38,049 bases of DNA, from contig NZ_FRAF01000027.1 of the NCBI RefSeq assembly GCF_900142255.1, positions 1-38,049 of the forward strand, given 5' to 3'. The stretch comes from Alicyclobacillus tolerans (lineage in GTDB: Bacteria; Bacillota; Bacilli; Alicyclobacillales; Alicyclobacillaceae). The position numbers and the translations under genes are program-made. A model generated the notes under the pieces. It did no database searches, was not told the DNA's origin, and saw nothing but the letters and a program-made list of their open reading frames with translations. Shown here in pieces: positions 25,414 to 34,269 of the stretch. The first letter of the stretch is position 1. Every line of letters starts with the position of its first letter.

Positions 25414-26193
25414 TTAAATAGAGGAACCACTTAATCCGTAGCCAAGTCGCATAGAAATGTTATGCCCTGCCTGTCGCACATATTCAGCATACTCTTGACG
25501 TCGTTTGTCGTCCATTCTATCCTTCGGACCGGAAACACTGCAAGCCGCAACCGCCTGCCGTTGATTATTAAAAATAGGCGCAGCCACACAACAAACACCT
25601 AATTCGTTCTCCTCGGCATCCTCCGCAAAACCATTCTCACGAACTTGTTGCAAAATCTGCATAAATACTTCTTTACTCGTGATGGTATAAGGAGTCAGCG
25701 ATGGCATCCCATATCGATCCAATATAGAAAGTGCTATTTGACGAGGAGAGAAAGCTAAAATCGCTTTTCCGAGCCCAGTAGCATGAACGGGTACTCGCTT
25801 GCCAACTCTGGAGTGCATACGTATGGTACTCGCACTATCGTATTTGTCAATATAAACGACCGATCCTTGATCAACTAGCGCCAGATGAACAACTTCACCA
25901 GTTTGTTGCACGAGTTCGCGTAGAAAGGGCTCAGCTTCCTTGCGCAAGTCAATCGACGCATATAAACGCATACCGAGATCGAGCACAGCATAACCCAACT
26001 TATAACGTCCCGTGGTGCTGTCCTGTTCAATAAAACCGCGACGCATCATCGTTTGCAAAAGACGATGCACAGTGCTTTTGACCATTCTCATACGTTCTGC
26101 TAACTCAGTAATAGCCACTCCTTGTGGATACTCACTGACAGCTTCCAGCAACTGCAATGCTTTTTCAACAGATTTGACCGTATAATCCTCCAA
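25414..26193 (-). CDS. IclR-family transcriptional regulator of the glycolate/glyoxylate genes
   Basis: 259 residues. The N-terminal winged HTH (about 8-65) contains ALQLLEAVSEYPQGVAITEL and MVKSTVHRLLQTMMRRGF. The C-terminal IclR effector-binding domain (about 80-250) shows VGKRVPVHATGLGKAILAF, FAEDAEENELGVCCVAAPIF and CSVSGPKDRM. The family often senses small acids, and glyoxylate is the ligand of E. coli IclR. Its place between glcEFD and the permease-malate synthase genes makes glycolate or glyoxylate the likely signal (inference). The start is TTG at 26193 behind AGGGGA; no in-frame ATG has a ribosome site. An operator-like repeat covers its promoter region, suggesting autoregulation. 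Confidence 0.9.
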   Translation of the reverse strand: MEDYTVKSVEKALQLLEAVSEYPQGVAITELAERMRMVKSTVHRLLQTMMRRGFIEQDSTTGRYKLGYAVLDLGMRLYASIDLRKEAEPFLRELVQQTGEVVHLALVDQGSVVYIDKYDSASTIRMHSRVGKRVPVHATGLGKAILAFSPRQIALSILDRYGMPSLTPYTITSKEVFMQILQQVRENGFAEDAEENELGVCCVAAPIFNNQRQAVAACSVSGPKDRMDDKRRQEYAEYVRQAGHNISMRLGYGLSGSSI

Positions 26194-26266
26194 ATGTCTA
26201 TCCCCTAATCTTGATGTTCAATATGATCCCGATATTCGGGAGACATTTCTTCCTACTGAATTCTAC

Positions 26267-26289
26267 TATACAGAATTTTGTTCTAGAAT
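26267..26289. promoter_or_regulatory. IclR operator candidate, site 2 (iclR/permease intergenic)
   Basis: TATACAGAATTTTGTTCTAG keeps the CAGAA-N4/5-TTCT core of site 1 (26271-26285, CAGAATTTTGTTCTA). On the minus strand it lies beside an extended -10 for iclR (TGTATAGT, 26265-26272). On the plus strand it lies just upstream of the permease -35. Confidence 0.55.
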
Positions 26290-26290
26290 A

Positions 26291-26319
26291 TTGTATTTTG
26301 AATTTTTACGCAATAGAAT
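26291..26319 (+). promoter_or_regulatory. Promoter of the glycolate/lactate permease gene
   Basis: TTGTAT (26291-26296) and TAGAAT (26314-26319) are separated by 17 bp. This places the transcript start near 26326 and leaves a leader of about 135 nt. Confidence 0.55.
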
Positions 26320-26387
26320 GTGTCGAACACGATCCTTGTCTGTCGATGACAGCATAGAAAGGAGGATAGGAAGCGTCCAGAAAAATA

Positions 26388-26402
26388 ATGTAACCGCTTT
26401 CA
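26388..26402 (+). promoter_or_regulatory. Catabolite-responsive element (cre, CcpA site)
   Basis: ATGTAACCGCTTTCA matches the Bacillus cre consensus WTGNAANCGNWNNCW at every fixed position. It lies between the predicted transcript start and the permease start codon, where CcpA typically acts as a roadblock. Confidence 0.6.
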
Positions 26403-26460
26403 TATATATTTCCTGATCTCGTTGTATTTCAAGCTTTACGATTCATGATTACAGAAGGAT

Positions 26461-28098
26461 GTGAGCCGATTGAATCTTTCCCACGCATTGTTTCATCAGC
26501 TCTTACTCCCGGTTGCTCACGCAACACTACCTTCCTTTTTGGTAGGATTGATTCCCATTGCCGTTGTCCTGGTTCTGCTTGGTATTCTTCGTGTACCTGC
26601 CTGGATTGCGGCTCTGAGCGGCCTGGTGATTGGTTTTATTATGGCCGTATTCGTGTGGAAATTGCCCGCTCATCTAGCTGTAAGTTCAATTGCCAACGGA
26701 GCGGTATTTGCCTTATGGCCTGTCATGTGGATTGTCTTTGCCGCTATGTGGCTCTACAACCTTAGTCAAAGAACCGGATCGTTTGAAAATTTTCGCCGGT
26801 GGATGTATCGCTACGCTACAACTGACCGAAGAATTCAACTGCTTGTCATTGCTTTCAGTTTCGGTGCACTTATGGAGGGAATAGCAGGATTTGGAACGCC
26901 TGTAGCCATTGCATCTGCACTTCTTGTCGGTCTGGGTTTTCCAGTTTTGGACGCCGTAGTATACGCTCTTATTTTTGATACCGCTCCTGTCGCTTTCGGA
27001 GCTCTTGGCGTACCCATTGTCACACTCGGTTCTGTGACCAATTTGCCAGTAGCCCATTTATCAGCCATGGTCGGGCGACAGTTACCTTTTTTCGCCTTCC
27101 TCCTACCCTTCTATGTCATTTTAGTCATGGGTGGTTGGAAAGCTTTAAAAGGCGCCTGGCCAGCCGCGTTTGTAGCAGGATTCTCTTATGCTATTACACA
27201 ATTTCTCGTTTCCAATTATCTAGGTCCACAACTTCCTGATGTACTGGCTGCTTTAGTTTCTCTCATTGTCCTTGTTCTTTTCACACGAGTTTGGAAACCT
27301 AAAGACAGTCATGAATTTCAGTCTTATGCTCATGCAGAATCACGCAACAAAGATTTTGAAGGTTTTACAAGTAAAGAAGGTTGGCGAGGCTGGTTGCCCT
27401 GGCTCACCATTACAGTGATTGTCATAGCCTGGACATTTTTGCATTTGTCCGATCTCGGTACTCAGAAAATTCACTGGCCAGGCTTGGACAATCTTATTTA
27501 TTTGACACTGTACGCGAAAAAGTATGCAGCCGTTTACGTTTTCCAACCTCTTGGAAGTGGTACACCTATATTGGTTGCCGTTATTTTCTCTGCCTTGTTG
27601 CTTCGTTCTGGTTGGAAAAATTTCTGGCTGGCGGCAGCAGACAGTTGGAGACAATTGCGATTTCCCATACTGACGGTTATGTGCATCGTAGGTCTTGCCT
27701 ACCTCTATAATTATTCAGGTATGGCCTATACTCTGGGTATTGCTGTGGCAGCCTTGGGTGCCGCATTCCCATTCTTTTCAGGATTTTTGGGTTGGATAGC
27801 CTGCTTTTTATCGGGATCGGACACTTCTTCCAATGCCCTATTTGGCAATCTTCAGGTAGTCGCCGCCAACCGTTTACATCTATCACCCACCTTAATGGCT
27901 GCTACAAATTCAAGTGGTGCCGTGATGAGTAAAATGATTTCGCCACAAAACGTATCTACGGGCGTATCAACAGGCGAACTCAAAGGAAAAGAAGGTTTGG
28001 TCATTCGCAGGACATTCATTCACAGCTTAATTCTGACTGCACTCTTAGGAATTTTAGTTGTTCTGCAAGCTCATGTATGGAAAGGTATGGTTCCCTAA
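26461..28098 (+). CDS. Lactate/glycolate permease (LctP/GlcA family)
   Basis: 545-residue polytopic membrane protein with about 12-13 hydrophobic segments. The LctP-family signature is clear: ALMEGIAGFGTPVAIASALLV, DTAPVAFGALGVPIVTLG and, near the C-terminus, CFLSGSDTSSNALFGNLQ and ATNSSGAVMSKMISPQNVST. It imports L-lactate, D-lactate or glycolate with protons. Its place beside glycolate oxidase and malate synthase favours glycolate. GTG at 26461 is very close to AGAAGGA. TTG at 26470, 10 nt behind AAGGA, is an equally good start and would shorten the protein by 3 residues. Confidence 0.9.
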   Translation: MSRLNLSHALFHQLLLPVAHATLPSFLVGLIPIAVVLVLLGILRVPAWIAALSGLVIGFIMAVFVWKLPAHLAVSSIANGAVFALWPVMWIVFAAMWLYNLSQRTGSFENFRRWMYRYATTDRRIQLLVIAFSFGALMEGIAGFGTPVAIASALLVGLGFPVLDAVVYALIFDTAPVAFGALGVPIVTLGSVTNLPVAHLSAMVGRQLPFFAFLLPFYVILVMGGWKALKGAWPAAFVAGFSYAITQFLVSNYLGPQLPDVLAALVSLIVLVLFTRVWKPKDSHEFQSYAHAESRNKDFEGFTSKEGWRGWLPWLTITVIVIAWTFLHLSDLGTQKIHWPGLDNLIYLTLYAKKYAAVYVFQPLGSGTPILVAVIFSALLLRSGWKNFWLAAADSWRQLRFPILTVMCIVGLAYLYNYSGMAYTLGIAVAALGAAFPFFSGFLGWIACFLSGSDTSSNALFGNLQVVAANRLHLSPTLMAATNSSGAVMSKMISPQNVSTGVSTGELKGKEGLVIRRTFIHSLILTALLGILVVLQAHVWKGMVP

Positions 28099-28118
28099 AA
28101 CAATTGTTGGATACTCTA

Positions 28119-28150
28119 AAGTGCGTTCTGTATATCAGAACGCACTTCTA
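28119..28150. promoter_or_regulatory. Palindrome before malate synthase: terminator-like stem and IclR operator candidate, site 3
   Basis: AAGTGCGTTCTG-TATAT-CAGAACGCACTT (28119-28147) is a perfect 12-bp stem just after the permease stop. It could attenuate read-through, although the tail (CTATATTT) is a poor T-run. It also carries the regulon half-sites. CAGAACGCACTTCTA (28136-28150) aligns with the 15-nt cores of sites 1 and 2 at 10 of 12 arm bases. A further CAGAAC lies at 28156-28161. Confidence 0.55.
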
Positions 28151-28213
28151 TATTTCAGAACACTGTGATATCATTCTAAGTGTTCAATTCATTCAGACAG
28201 GGAGGTTCAAGAG

Positions 28214-29818
28214 ATGACCCGTTTTAACACCCCCCAAGGAGTGGAAATTCATGGCGCGTGGCGTGAAGAATACCAACCTATTCTGAGTATGGACGCGCTA
28301 CAATTTGTGGCTGATTTACATCGCCACTTTAACCGCCGCAGACTTGAATTGCTACAAAACAGAGAAAAGCGTCAAGCTGAATTAAACGCAGGAAAGTTAC
28401 CCACATTTCTTCCTGAAACGGCTGAAATTCGCAACTCTGATTGGAAAATAGACCCTGTCCCTGCTGATTTACAGGACAGGCGTGTAGAAATTACTGGTCC
28501 GAGCAGTGATCGAAAAATGGTCATCAATGCTCTTAATTCTGGCGCCAAGGCTTTTTTGGTGGACTTTGAAGATGCCAATTCTCCCACCTGGAAAAATACG
28601 ATACAAGGTCAAATCAACCTGTTTGACGCTATTCGCCGCCAAATTGACTATGTTTCTCCTGAGGGAAAAGAATATCGTTTAAATGAGCAAACAGCCGTGC
28701 TCATTATGCGGCCTCGCGGTTGGCATCTCCCCGAACGGCATATTCTCGTAGACGGCGAGCTGACTTCTGGAGCACTGGTTGATTTTGGTCTCTATTTCTA
28801 TCACAACGCTAAAGAACTCCTCGCACGCGGATCGGGACCCTATTTCTATTTGCCCAAAATGGAAAGTCATTTAGAAGCTCGACTTTGGAATGATGTTTTT
28901 CAATATTCCGAAGAAAAACTGGGGATTCCCAGTGGCTCTATCAAAGCTACTGTTCTGATTGAAACTATTATGGCAGTATTTGAAATGGACGAAATCCTTT
29001 ATGAACTTCGTCACCACGCTGCAGGCTTAAATTGCGGACGTTGGGACTATATCTTTAGCTACATCAAACGTTTCCGAAACTTGCCGGATTTCTTTTTGCC
29101 CGATCGCGCTCAAGTAACGATGACAGTTCCTTTCATGCGTGCTTATACGCTATTGACGATTCAAACTTGTCATCGTCGCGGAGCTCACGCTATGGGGGGC
29201 ATGGCGGCGCAAATTCCAGTGAAAAACGACGAAGCAGCTAACGAACAAGCTTTTGCTAAAGTGCGCGCAGATAAAGAACGGGAAGTCACAGACGGACATG
29301 ACGGAACCTGGGTAGCTCATCCTGGTTTAGTCCCTGTTGCCATGGAAGTTTTTAATCAACACATGCCAACACCCAACCAGATTTCTCGATTGCGTGAAGA
29401 TGTTCATGTGACGGCAGAAGAACTTATCCGTCCCTCTGAAGGTTCGATTACTGAAACAGGATTGCGTACGAATATTAGTGTAGGACTTCAGTATATTGAG
29501 GCTTGGTTGCGCGGTTCTGGAGCAGTTCCTATTTTCAATCTGATGGAGGACGCGGCGACTGCAGAAATCTCCAGAACACAAATTTGGCAATGGATTCACC
29601 ATCCCAAAGGTATTTTAGAAGATGGACGCAAAGTGACAGTCGAACTTTTCCGGCAACTGCTCGATGAAGAACTTGAAAAAATCGCGTCGCAAATTGGCAA
29701 TGAAGCGATGAATCATTCCCGTTTCACTGATGCCAAGCAATTGTTTGACAAAATCTCGACTTCTGAAGAATGCGTTGAATTTTTAACTCTTCCTGGTTAC
29801 GAACTCTTGACAGAATAA
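28214..29818 (+). CDS. aceB: Malate synthase A
   Basis: It condenses glyoxylate with acetyl-CoA to malate in the cytosol. The 534-residue length matches the MSA form. Motifs seen are [48 protein letters not shown] and [17 protein letters not shown] (metal-site Glu region). [27 protein letters not shown] and [14 protein letters not shown] follow; the last holds the catalytic-base Asp in this family. ATG at 28214 follows GGGAGG. No isocitrate lyase gene is in the window, and the glyoxylate source beside it is glycolate oxidase, so it probably serves glycolate assimilation. Confidence 0.96.
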   Translation: MTRFNTPQGVEIHGAWREEYQPILSMDALQFVADLHRHFNRRRLELLQNREKRQAELNAGKLPTFLPETAEIRNSDWKIDPVPADLQDRRVEITGPSSDRKMVINALNSGAKAFLVDFEDANSPTWKNTIQGQINLFDAIRRQIDYVSPEGKEYRLNEQTAVLIMRPRGWHLPERHILVDGELTSGALVDFGLYFYHNAKELLARGSGPYFYLPKMESHLEARLWNDVFQYSEEKLGIPSGSIKATVLIETIMAVFEMDEILYELRHHAAGLNCGRWDYIFSYIKRFRNLPDFFLPDRAQVTMTVPFMRAYTLLTIQTCHRRGAHAMGGMAAQIPVKNDEAANEQAFAKVRADKEREVTDGHDGTWVAHPGLVPVAMEVFNQHMPTPNQISRLREDVHVTAEELIRPSEGSITETGLRTNISVGLQYIEAWLRGSGAVPIFNLMEDAATAEISRTQIWQWIHHPKGILEDGRKVTVELFRQLLDEELEKIASQIGNEAMNHSRFTDAKQLFDKISTSEECVEFLTLPGYELLTE

Positions 29819-29829
29819 CACACACATAT

Positions 29830-29873
29830 GATTCGGTTAAGAACAGGGTATCCATCCAGTTCTTAACCGAATC
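29830..29873. terminator. Long perfect hairpin between convergent aceB and the Rieske gene
   Basis: GATTCGGTTAAGAAC-N14-GTTCTTAACCGAATC has 15-bp perfect arms directly after the aceB stop. T-runs are absent on both sides, so it may act as a stabilising 3' stem or a weak bidirectional terminator. Confidence 0.55.
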
Positions 29874-29936
29874 TCCTAGTGAACTATCTAAGCAACGCAA
29901 TCACTAACTTCAATTTACAATCGATCAAGACATGGT

Positions 29937-30956
29937 TTAGGATTGTACGTTCAACTTGGCTTCATCTGAACTTAAAAACTCAAACCAGCGCTGTCGAAAC
30001 CGAATCTGCGGCGCATCTGCAGGAACATGCGCCTCCATGCGTAAAGCCTCAGGAATAGGTCGTGGATGTTGACTTTCCACAACTTCCCTATCCTCATTTA
30101 GTATTTTCAAGCTATAACGACTAAAAACTCTATCCATCCCAGGTACACTCTGCATAAAATTTCTTCCCGCATAACCAAAAATTTTAGTTGTCTTGCCATC
30201 CATCGGAGAGAATACAACATAATTAATAAACTTACGACGCGCCTCTGATGATGGAGTCAATATCCATTGTTGAGGAAATTCATATCGCAAATGACCGCCG
30301 CCGTTTTGAATTTGAATAACGTCCTGCTGTTCGACTGAAAATTGAATTTTTGGAATTTCCGGACGTAAACGACGCCCAATTGTCTTTTCATGCACAAAGG
30401 CCAAATGGGCCACATCCAGCACGCTTTCCACTACACGAGTGAGATGCGCGTTCCAGGTTTGTTCATAGGCAGCCAAACGCATCTGGGCTTCTAAAAGTTC
30501 GGGGAATACGCGCAGAGGTTGAGATGGAATATTGGCATCCGGCCATACCCAAATCAATCCAGCACACTCTTCGACCGGATACGCTCTGATTCGCGCAAAA
30601 TCAGGTATCGGCCTGTCTGGATGAGCAGGGATTTTCTCGCATATACCCTTCTCAGAAAACTCCCATCCATGATACGCACATTGCAAATGATCACCAATGC
30701 ATTTCCCTAAAGACAAATCTGCTCCCCGATGTGCACAATACGCTTCAAGCGCACGAGCCTTTTGTTTGCTTGTACGATAAAGAACCAGATCCATACCAGC
30801 AATTCGACATTTTAAAGGTCGATCGCGCAACTCTTTTGACCAAGCCACTGGATACCACGCGAGAGGGATAACCGAATCGTCACTTGGCAACTTGTGAAAA
30901 ACAGCTGGTTCTTCATCTTTTGCCATATTCGTTATGGGGTTTCTCATAGTCTCCAA
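29937..30956 (-). CDS. Rieske non-heme iron oxygenase (oxygenase component)
   Basis: 339 residues. The N-terminal Rieske domain binds 2Fe-2S through CAHRG (Cys74, His76) and CAYHGW (Cys93, His96). The C-terminal domain has the mononuclear iron triad in VLDVAHLAFVHE (Asp181, His184, His189). The layout resembles PaO/vanillate demethylase-type oxygenases, which hydroxylate or demethylate small or aromatic rings. The substrate is unknown. No reductase or ferredoxin partner lies nearby. The start used is TTG at 30956, 8 nt after GAGGAG; ATG at 30947, close behind GGAG, is an alternative. It is a single gene on its own transcript, unrelated in function to the neighbouring mer genes. Confidence 0.88.
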   Translation of the reverse strand: METMRNPITNMAKDEEPAVFHKLPSDDSVIPLAWYPVAWSKELRDRPLKCRIAGMDLVLYRTSKQKARALEAYCAHRGADLSLGKCIGDHLQCAYHGWEFSEKGICEKIPAHPDRPIPDFARIRAYPVEECAGLIWVWPDANIPSQPLRVFPELLEAQMRLAAYEQTWNAHLTRVVESVLDVAHLAFVHEKTIGRRLRPEIPKIQFSVEQQDVIQIQNGGGHLRYEFPQQWILTPSSEARRKFINYVVFSPMDGKTTKIFGYAGRNFMQSVPGMDRVFSRYSLKILNEDREVVESQHPRPIPEALRMEAHVPADAPQIRFRQRWFEFLSSDEAKLNVQS

Positions 30957-31081
30957 TATGATTTCTCCTCATCACTCGACTTGAATCAAGCTTTTTCACA
31001 CCATTATTTATATTATACCGTATATATAATTTATAAGACAGTCTGATTTTACAAAGGGATTCCAATCTTTAAGTGAAGCGT

Positions 31082-31123
31082 CAAAAGAGAGTCAAAGCCT
31101 TGACTAAACAAGGTTGACTCTCT
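31082..31123 (-). terminator. Terminator of the arsR/mer genes
   Basis: On the minus strand AGAGAGTCAA ... TTGACTCTCT gives 10-bp perfect outer arms (31086-31095 and 31114-31123). A second inner stem is CCTTG/CAAGG. The hairpin is followed by TTTTGACG. Confidence 0.7.
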
Positions 31124-31160
31124 TCGATGACCATGGGATTTTTATATTCAATTCTGTCAG

Positions 31161-31508
31161 CTACATACGCGTACAACTACGAATATGTTCTGCATTATCC
31201 GCCACAATTTCTTTGGCAAGTCTTAAAATCGCACTCACTCGATCATCTGAAATCCGATACAACACATACTTGCCATTTTGTCGAGAAGTAACATATCCAC
31301 ACCACTTCAAGCAAGCTAATTGGTTTGAAACCTGGCTCTGCGTGGCGCCTATCATTTCGACCAACTGGCTGACACTTTTCTCCCCAGCTAGTAACAACTC
31401 AACAATGCGAAGTCGTGTTGAATTTGACAAACCATGAAAAAATTTTGCGTATATTTCTGTTTGCAATATATTTTCAGACTCCTGATACGGAGAGCTAGTA
31501 TCCGCCAT
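31161..31508 (-). CDS. ArsR/SmtB-family metal-sensing repressor, CmtR-like
   Basis: 115 residues with a winged helix (LSNSTRLRIVELLLAGEKSV, then GATQSQVSNQLACL). It lacks the ELCVCDL arsenic motif. It has Cys66 and Cys70 in ACLKWCGYV on the recognition helix and Cys112 near the C-terminus (SCTRM). That is the Cys-x3-Cys plus distal Cys pattern of mycobacterial CmtR, which senses Cd and Pb. Next to merA, Hg(II) is a reasonable ligand (inference). ATG at 31508 follows AAGGGGATAG; the ORF opens at 31541 without a ribosome site. It has its own promoter downstream of merA. Confidence 0.88.
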   Translation of the reverse strand: MADTSSPYQESENILQTEIYAKFFHGLSNSTRLRIVELLLAGEKSVSQLVEMIGATQSQVSNQLACLKWCGYVTSRQNGKYVLYRISDDRVSAILRLAKEIVADNAEHIRSCTRM

Positions 31509-31570
31509 TTCAACTATCCCCTTATATTCAATGAATGGCATAAATTATTGATGCTCAAAGTTCTAAAGAT

Positions 31571-31600
31571 ATTATAATACTTTAATCTTATTGAAGTGAA
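31571..31600 (-). promoter_or_regulatory. Promoter of arsR
   Basis: On the minus strand TTCACT (31595-31600) and TATAAT (31571-31576) are spaced 18 bp. The spacer and -10 share a TAAAGTATTATAATA stretch with the two other mer promoters, which suggests autoregulation. Confidence 0.55.
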
Positions 31601-31647
31601 TCTTGCAAAGAATTTCGGAGGTTAGCATCTACAAAATAGGTTTTATA

Positions 31648-33309
31648 TTACCCTGCACAGCAGGAAAGCTTTGATACGTTTTTATCAAATGTCAGTGTCG
31701 CAAGTTTCAACCCTTCTGCCATTGTCAGATACGGAGCAAGTGTTGACCGCAAATCATCAATGGTAAGTCCAAATTTCACAGCCAACAGAGCAGAATAGAT
31801 AACGTCACCAGCATTCTCAGCAACCACGTGGACACCCAGAATCTTCCGTGTTTGTGAATCCGCTACGATTTTGAACACTCCCGTCGTTTCTCGATTAACC
31901 AAAGCTCGTGGTACCGCATCCAAAGGCAATACGGACGTCATCACGTCAAACCCTTCAGTCTTTGCTTTCTCTTCAGTCAAGCCGACTGTTGCAATGGATG
32001 GGTTAGTGAATGTCACACCTGGGACGACACGGAGGTCGATTTTTTTCTCGGCACCAGTAATTGCGTTTTCTGCCACAATCATGCCTTCATACGCAGCCAC
32101 GTACACAAACTGTGGCCCCATCGTAACATCTCCAGCCGCATAAATCCGATGATTGCTCGTACGCAGATATTCATTCACAATCACTTCACCGCGATCCCCC
32201 AACTTCACCTTGGCAGCCTCCAAGTTTAAGGAATCCGTATTCGGTTTGCGTCCCGTTGCAATGAGCAGAGCTTCGGCCTCAACGACTTGCTCATGACCAC
32301 CTACCGTAATGTAAACCCGCTTGATATCCCCGACTTGTTCGACTCTGTTAAACGTCGCACTGGTGATGATTTTCATACCCTGCTCCGTGAGTGCCTCGGT
32401 GATCGCCTGTGAGACTTCCGGTTCGTACGACTTCAATACACGGGCACTTCTTTGCATCAAGGTCACTTCAGAACCGAGATTGTGAAACATTTGTCCCAGC
32501 TCCATGGCGATGTAGCCTGATCCGATGACAGCAAGTCGCTTTGGAAGCTTCTGTAGTTCAAGAGCCGTCGTGCTTACCAGATAATCGACTTCGTAAAGAC
32601 CAGGAATATTCGGGACTGCAGGAGAAGCACCAGTCGAAATCAGAAAGTTGCGTGCTGTGATTTGGCGGCCGTTGACTTCCACGGTCCTTTCATCTACGAA
32701 CCGTGCTTCCCCTTGAATGAGATCAAACCCGTATTCATCAATCAAATCAATATACTTATGCTGGCGAAGCTCCCCTACAAGCTCATTCTTGTCAACTATC
32801 AGCTTTGCTAAATCAACTGCACCTGTTGACGTATTTAGCCCATGAAACGGGTTATGCATAGCCATATGATGAATTTCTGCCGCTCGCAACATCGTCTTGG
32901 ATGGGACACAGCCAATATTCACACAGGTTCCGCCAATGGTGCCACGTTCCACCATGGCTACTTTCGCCCCATACCCAACCGCTTGAATCGCTGCAGAAAA
33001 CGCTGATGCTCCCGATCCAATGATGAGCAAATCATATTCATCATTTCCCGGCGCAATTTCTGGAATACGCTCTGACATATTCAAGATTTCCGCATCACCC
33101 GGCATATAACCTATATTGGAAACTTCGTGTTTGGCCTCTTCGAGGCTCTCTTTATCTTTAACCTGAAAAGTTGCTTCTCCACGCCGAAAATTTGCGGATA
33201 CATCTTTCGCTCCGACACGCAATAAGGCAGATTTGACGTGATTTTCACAGTCTGTACAAGTCATGCCTCGTATTTTTAAACGAACTCTCCATTCGTTATT
33301 GTCAGACAT
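31648..33309 (-). CDS. merA: Mercuric reductase MerA
   Basis: It reduces Hg(II) to volatile Hg(0) with NADPH and FAD. The 553 residues include one N-terminal HMA metal-binding domain ([10 protein letters not shown], Cys18 and Cys21). A disulfide oxidoreductase core follows, with [12 protein letters not shown] (redox Cys129 and Cys134) and an FAD site [15 protein letters not shown]. An NAD(P) site [15 protein letters not shown] and AAGDV are also seen. The C-terminal vicinal cysteines (LSCCAG, Cys550 and Cys551) capture Hg. All residues needed for mercuric reduction are present. The start has GGGAGTGGG upstream. It lies 80 bp after the transporter gene and 140 bp before arsR. Confidence 0.96.
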   Translation of the reverse strand: MSDNNEWRVRLKIRGMTCTDCENHVKSALLRVGAKDVSANFRRGEATFQVKDKESLEEAKHEVSNIGYMPGDAEILNMSERIPEIAPGNDEYDLLIIGSGASAFSAAIQAVGYGAKVAMVERGTIGGTCVNIGCVPSKTMLRAAEIHHMAMHNPFHGLNTSTGAVDLAKLIVDKNELVGELRQHKYIDLIDEYGFDLIQGEARFVDERTVEVNGRQITARNFLISTGASPAVPNIPGLYEVDYLVSTTALELQKLPKRLAVIGSGYIAMELGQMFHNLGSEVTLMQRSARVLKSYEPEVSQAITEALTEQGMKIITSATFNRVEQVGDIKRVYITVGGHEQVVEAEALLIATGRKPNTDSLNLEAAKVKLGDRGEVIVNEYLRTSNHRIYAAGDVTMGPQFVYVAAYEGMIVAENAITGAEKKIDLRVVPGVTFTNPSIATVGLTEEKAKTEGFDVMTSVLPLDAVPRALVNRETTGVFKIVADSQTRKILGVHVVAENAGDVIYSALLAVKFGLTIDDLRSTLAPYLTMAEGLKLATLTFDKNVSKLSCCAG

Positions 33310-33389
33310 TTATACCCACTCCCGACATTTGAGATATATCGCCCTAAAAAGAGGAAAACAAAACACCGGAATGAAGAAAAAGCTTCGTA

Positions 33390-33710
33390 TTAAGTCTTGT
33401 TCGTACTGTGATGATTGCTTAAGTTAGCATCCTTTGCGCTTGTAAGAGGACTGGAGAGTTTGACATCACAGTGACAAGCCGCTTTACGCTTATTTCGTTC
33501 TTTCACAAAGATTACGATACCCATCACAAGGACGATTCCAATCACACCAGCAAGCAGCCAATGTTTGAGGAACCCCGTAATGAAGAGTCCCACACCTGTC
33601 GCCCCCAAAATCCCAGCAATCAGTGGTCCCCCACAACAAATCAACGGCGCAATCAAAAGAGACAAAATGCCCAAAACACTCCACCACGAACCATTCTTTT
33701 TATCTTCCAA
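33390..33710 (-). CDS. MerT/MerF-like mercuric ion transporter
   Basis: 106 residues with two or three membrane segments (about 10-65). The first holds a vicinal cysteine pair, APLICCGGPLIAG (Cys25 and Cys26), the hallmark of MerT, MerF and MerC-type Hg(II) uptake proteins. The cytosolic tail carries another Cys pair (ACHC), which could pass Hg to MerA. Length and helix count lie between MerF (about 80) and MerT (about 115). The start is TTG at 33710, 7 nt after GGAGGAGG. The upstream gap (33711-33846) contains a second AT-rich promoter-like region. Confidence 0.82.
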   Translation of the reverse strand: MEDKKNGSWWSVLGILSLLIAPLICCGGPLIAGILGATGVGLFITGFLKHWLLAGVIGIVLVMGIVIFVKERNKRKAACHCDVKLSSPLTSAKDANLSNHHSTNKT

Positions 33711-33784
33711 AAAATATCCTCCTCCTATTATGATTCATTGTTATATTCTGCTTGCACAAACCTAAAAATCGTCTCAGTTTCTTT

Positions 33785-33825
33785 TTTTGAATAATTATAT
33801 TTTAATATTTTAATATAAAAGAGGA
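33785..33825 (-). promoter_or_regulatory. AT-rich promoter/operator-like region upstream of the MerT-like gene
   Basis: On the minus strand it reads ATATTAAAATATTAAAATAT followed by AATTATTC, giving a TATAAT-like -10 within tandem TTAAAATA units. A possible alternative pair is TTGTAT with TAAAAT at 17 bp. The sequence resembles those at the two other mer promoters. Confidence 0.35.
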
Positions 33826-33846
33826 GCCAATACAAATTTTATTCTC

Positions 33847-34269
33847 TTAAATCAAATGGTGGCCAAATAGCCAGTCATATATAACATATAATCCAGCGCT
33901 CATAATCATGATCGCACTGATTCGAGTGACCCAAGGCAATATCTGGCGTAGTCTTTTGACAAGATATGTTTTTGAAATAAGCGCCAAAACAGAAATCGTC
34001 ACAACCACAAGACCCATACCCAGAGCATATAAGACAAAATGTGATAATCCCTGTTCAAACTTTCCAAACATGATAGACTGAGATACAAGCATTAAAAATA
34101 CTGGGAACGTACAGCCTATCGATGCTATAGCAAAGAATATGCCATAAGTAAACATCGACCAAGCAGACCCTACTTTTATTCTTTTACCGAGACCGCCAGT
34201 ATATTTCACAGTGTTCAGTTCGAATCCACGTCCAGCCAGCATTATTATTCCCATTCCTACGAGAATGAG
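33847..34269 (-). pseudogene. CcdA/DsbD-like thiol-disulfide transporter, 5'-truncated remnant
   Basis: This encodes about 140 residues matching the back half of a CcdA-type membrane protein. A hydrophobic segment (LILVGMGIIMLAGRGFEL) is followed by three or four helices. One of them, IASIGCTFPVFLMLVSQ, keeps the conserved Cys-x2-Pro of the second half. The first helices, with the partner SPC motif, are missing. In their place the reading frame runs into the start of a lipoprotein gene in another frame, so the long ORF up to 34440 is an accident of the junction. CcdA proteins carry electrons across the membrane to extracytoplasmic redoxins. Without the first cysteine it is probably non-functional. 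Internal ATGs at 34254 and 34242 could still give a short product. Confidence 0.7.

Noticed and set aside
26713-27057. 114-codon and other minus-strand ORFs inside the permease, oxidase and glucan synthase genes
   Set aside because: They lie antisense to strongly conserved coding frames, lack ribosome sites and show no family resemblance.
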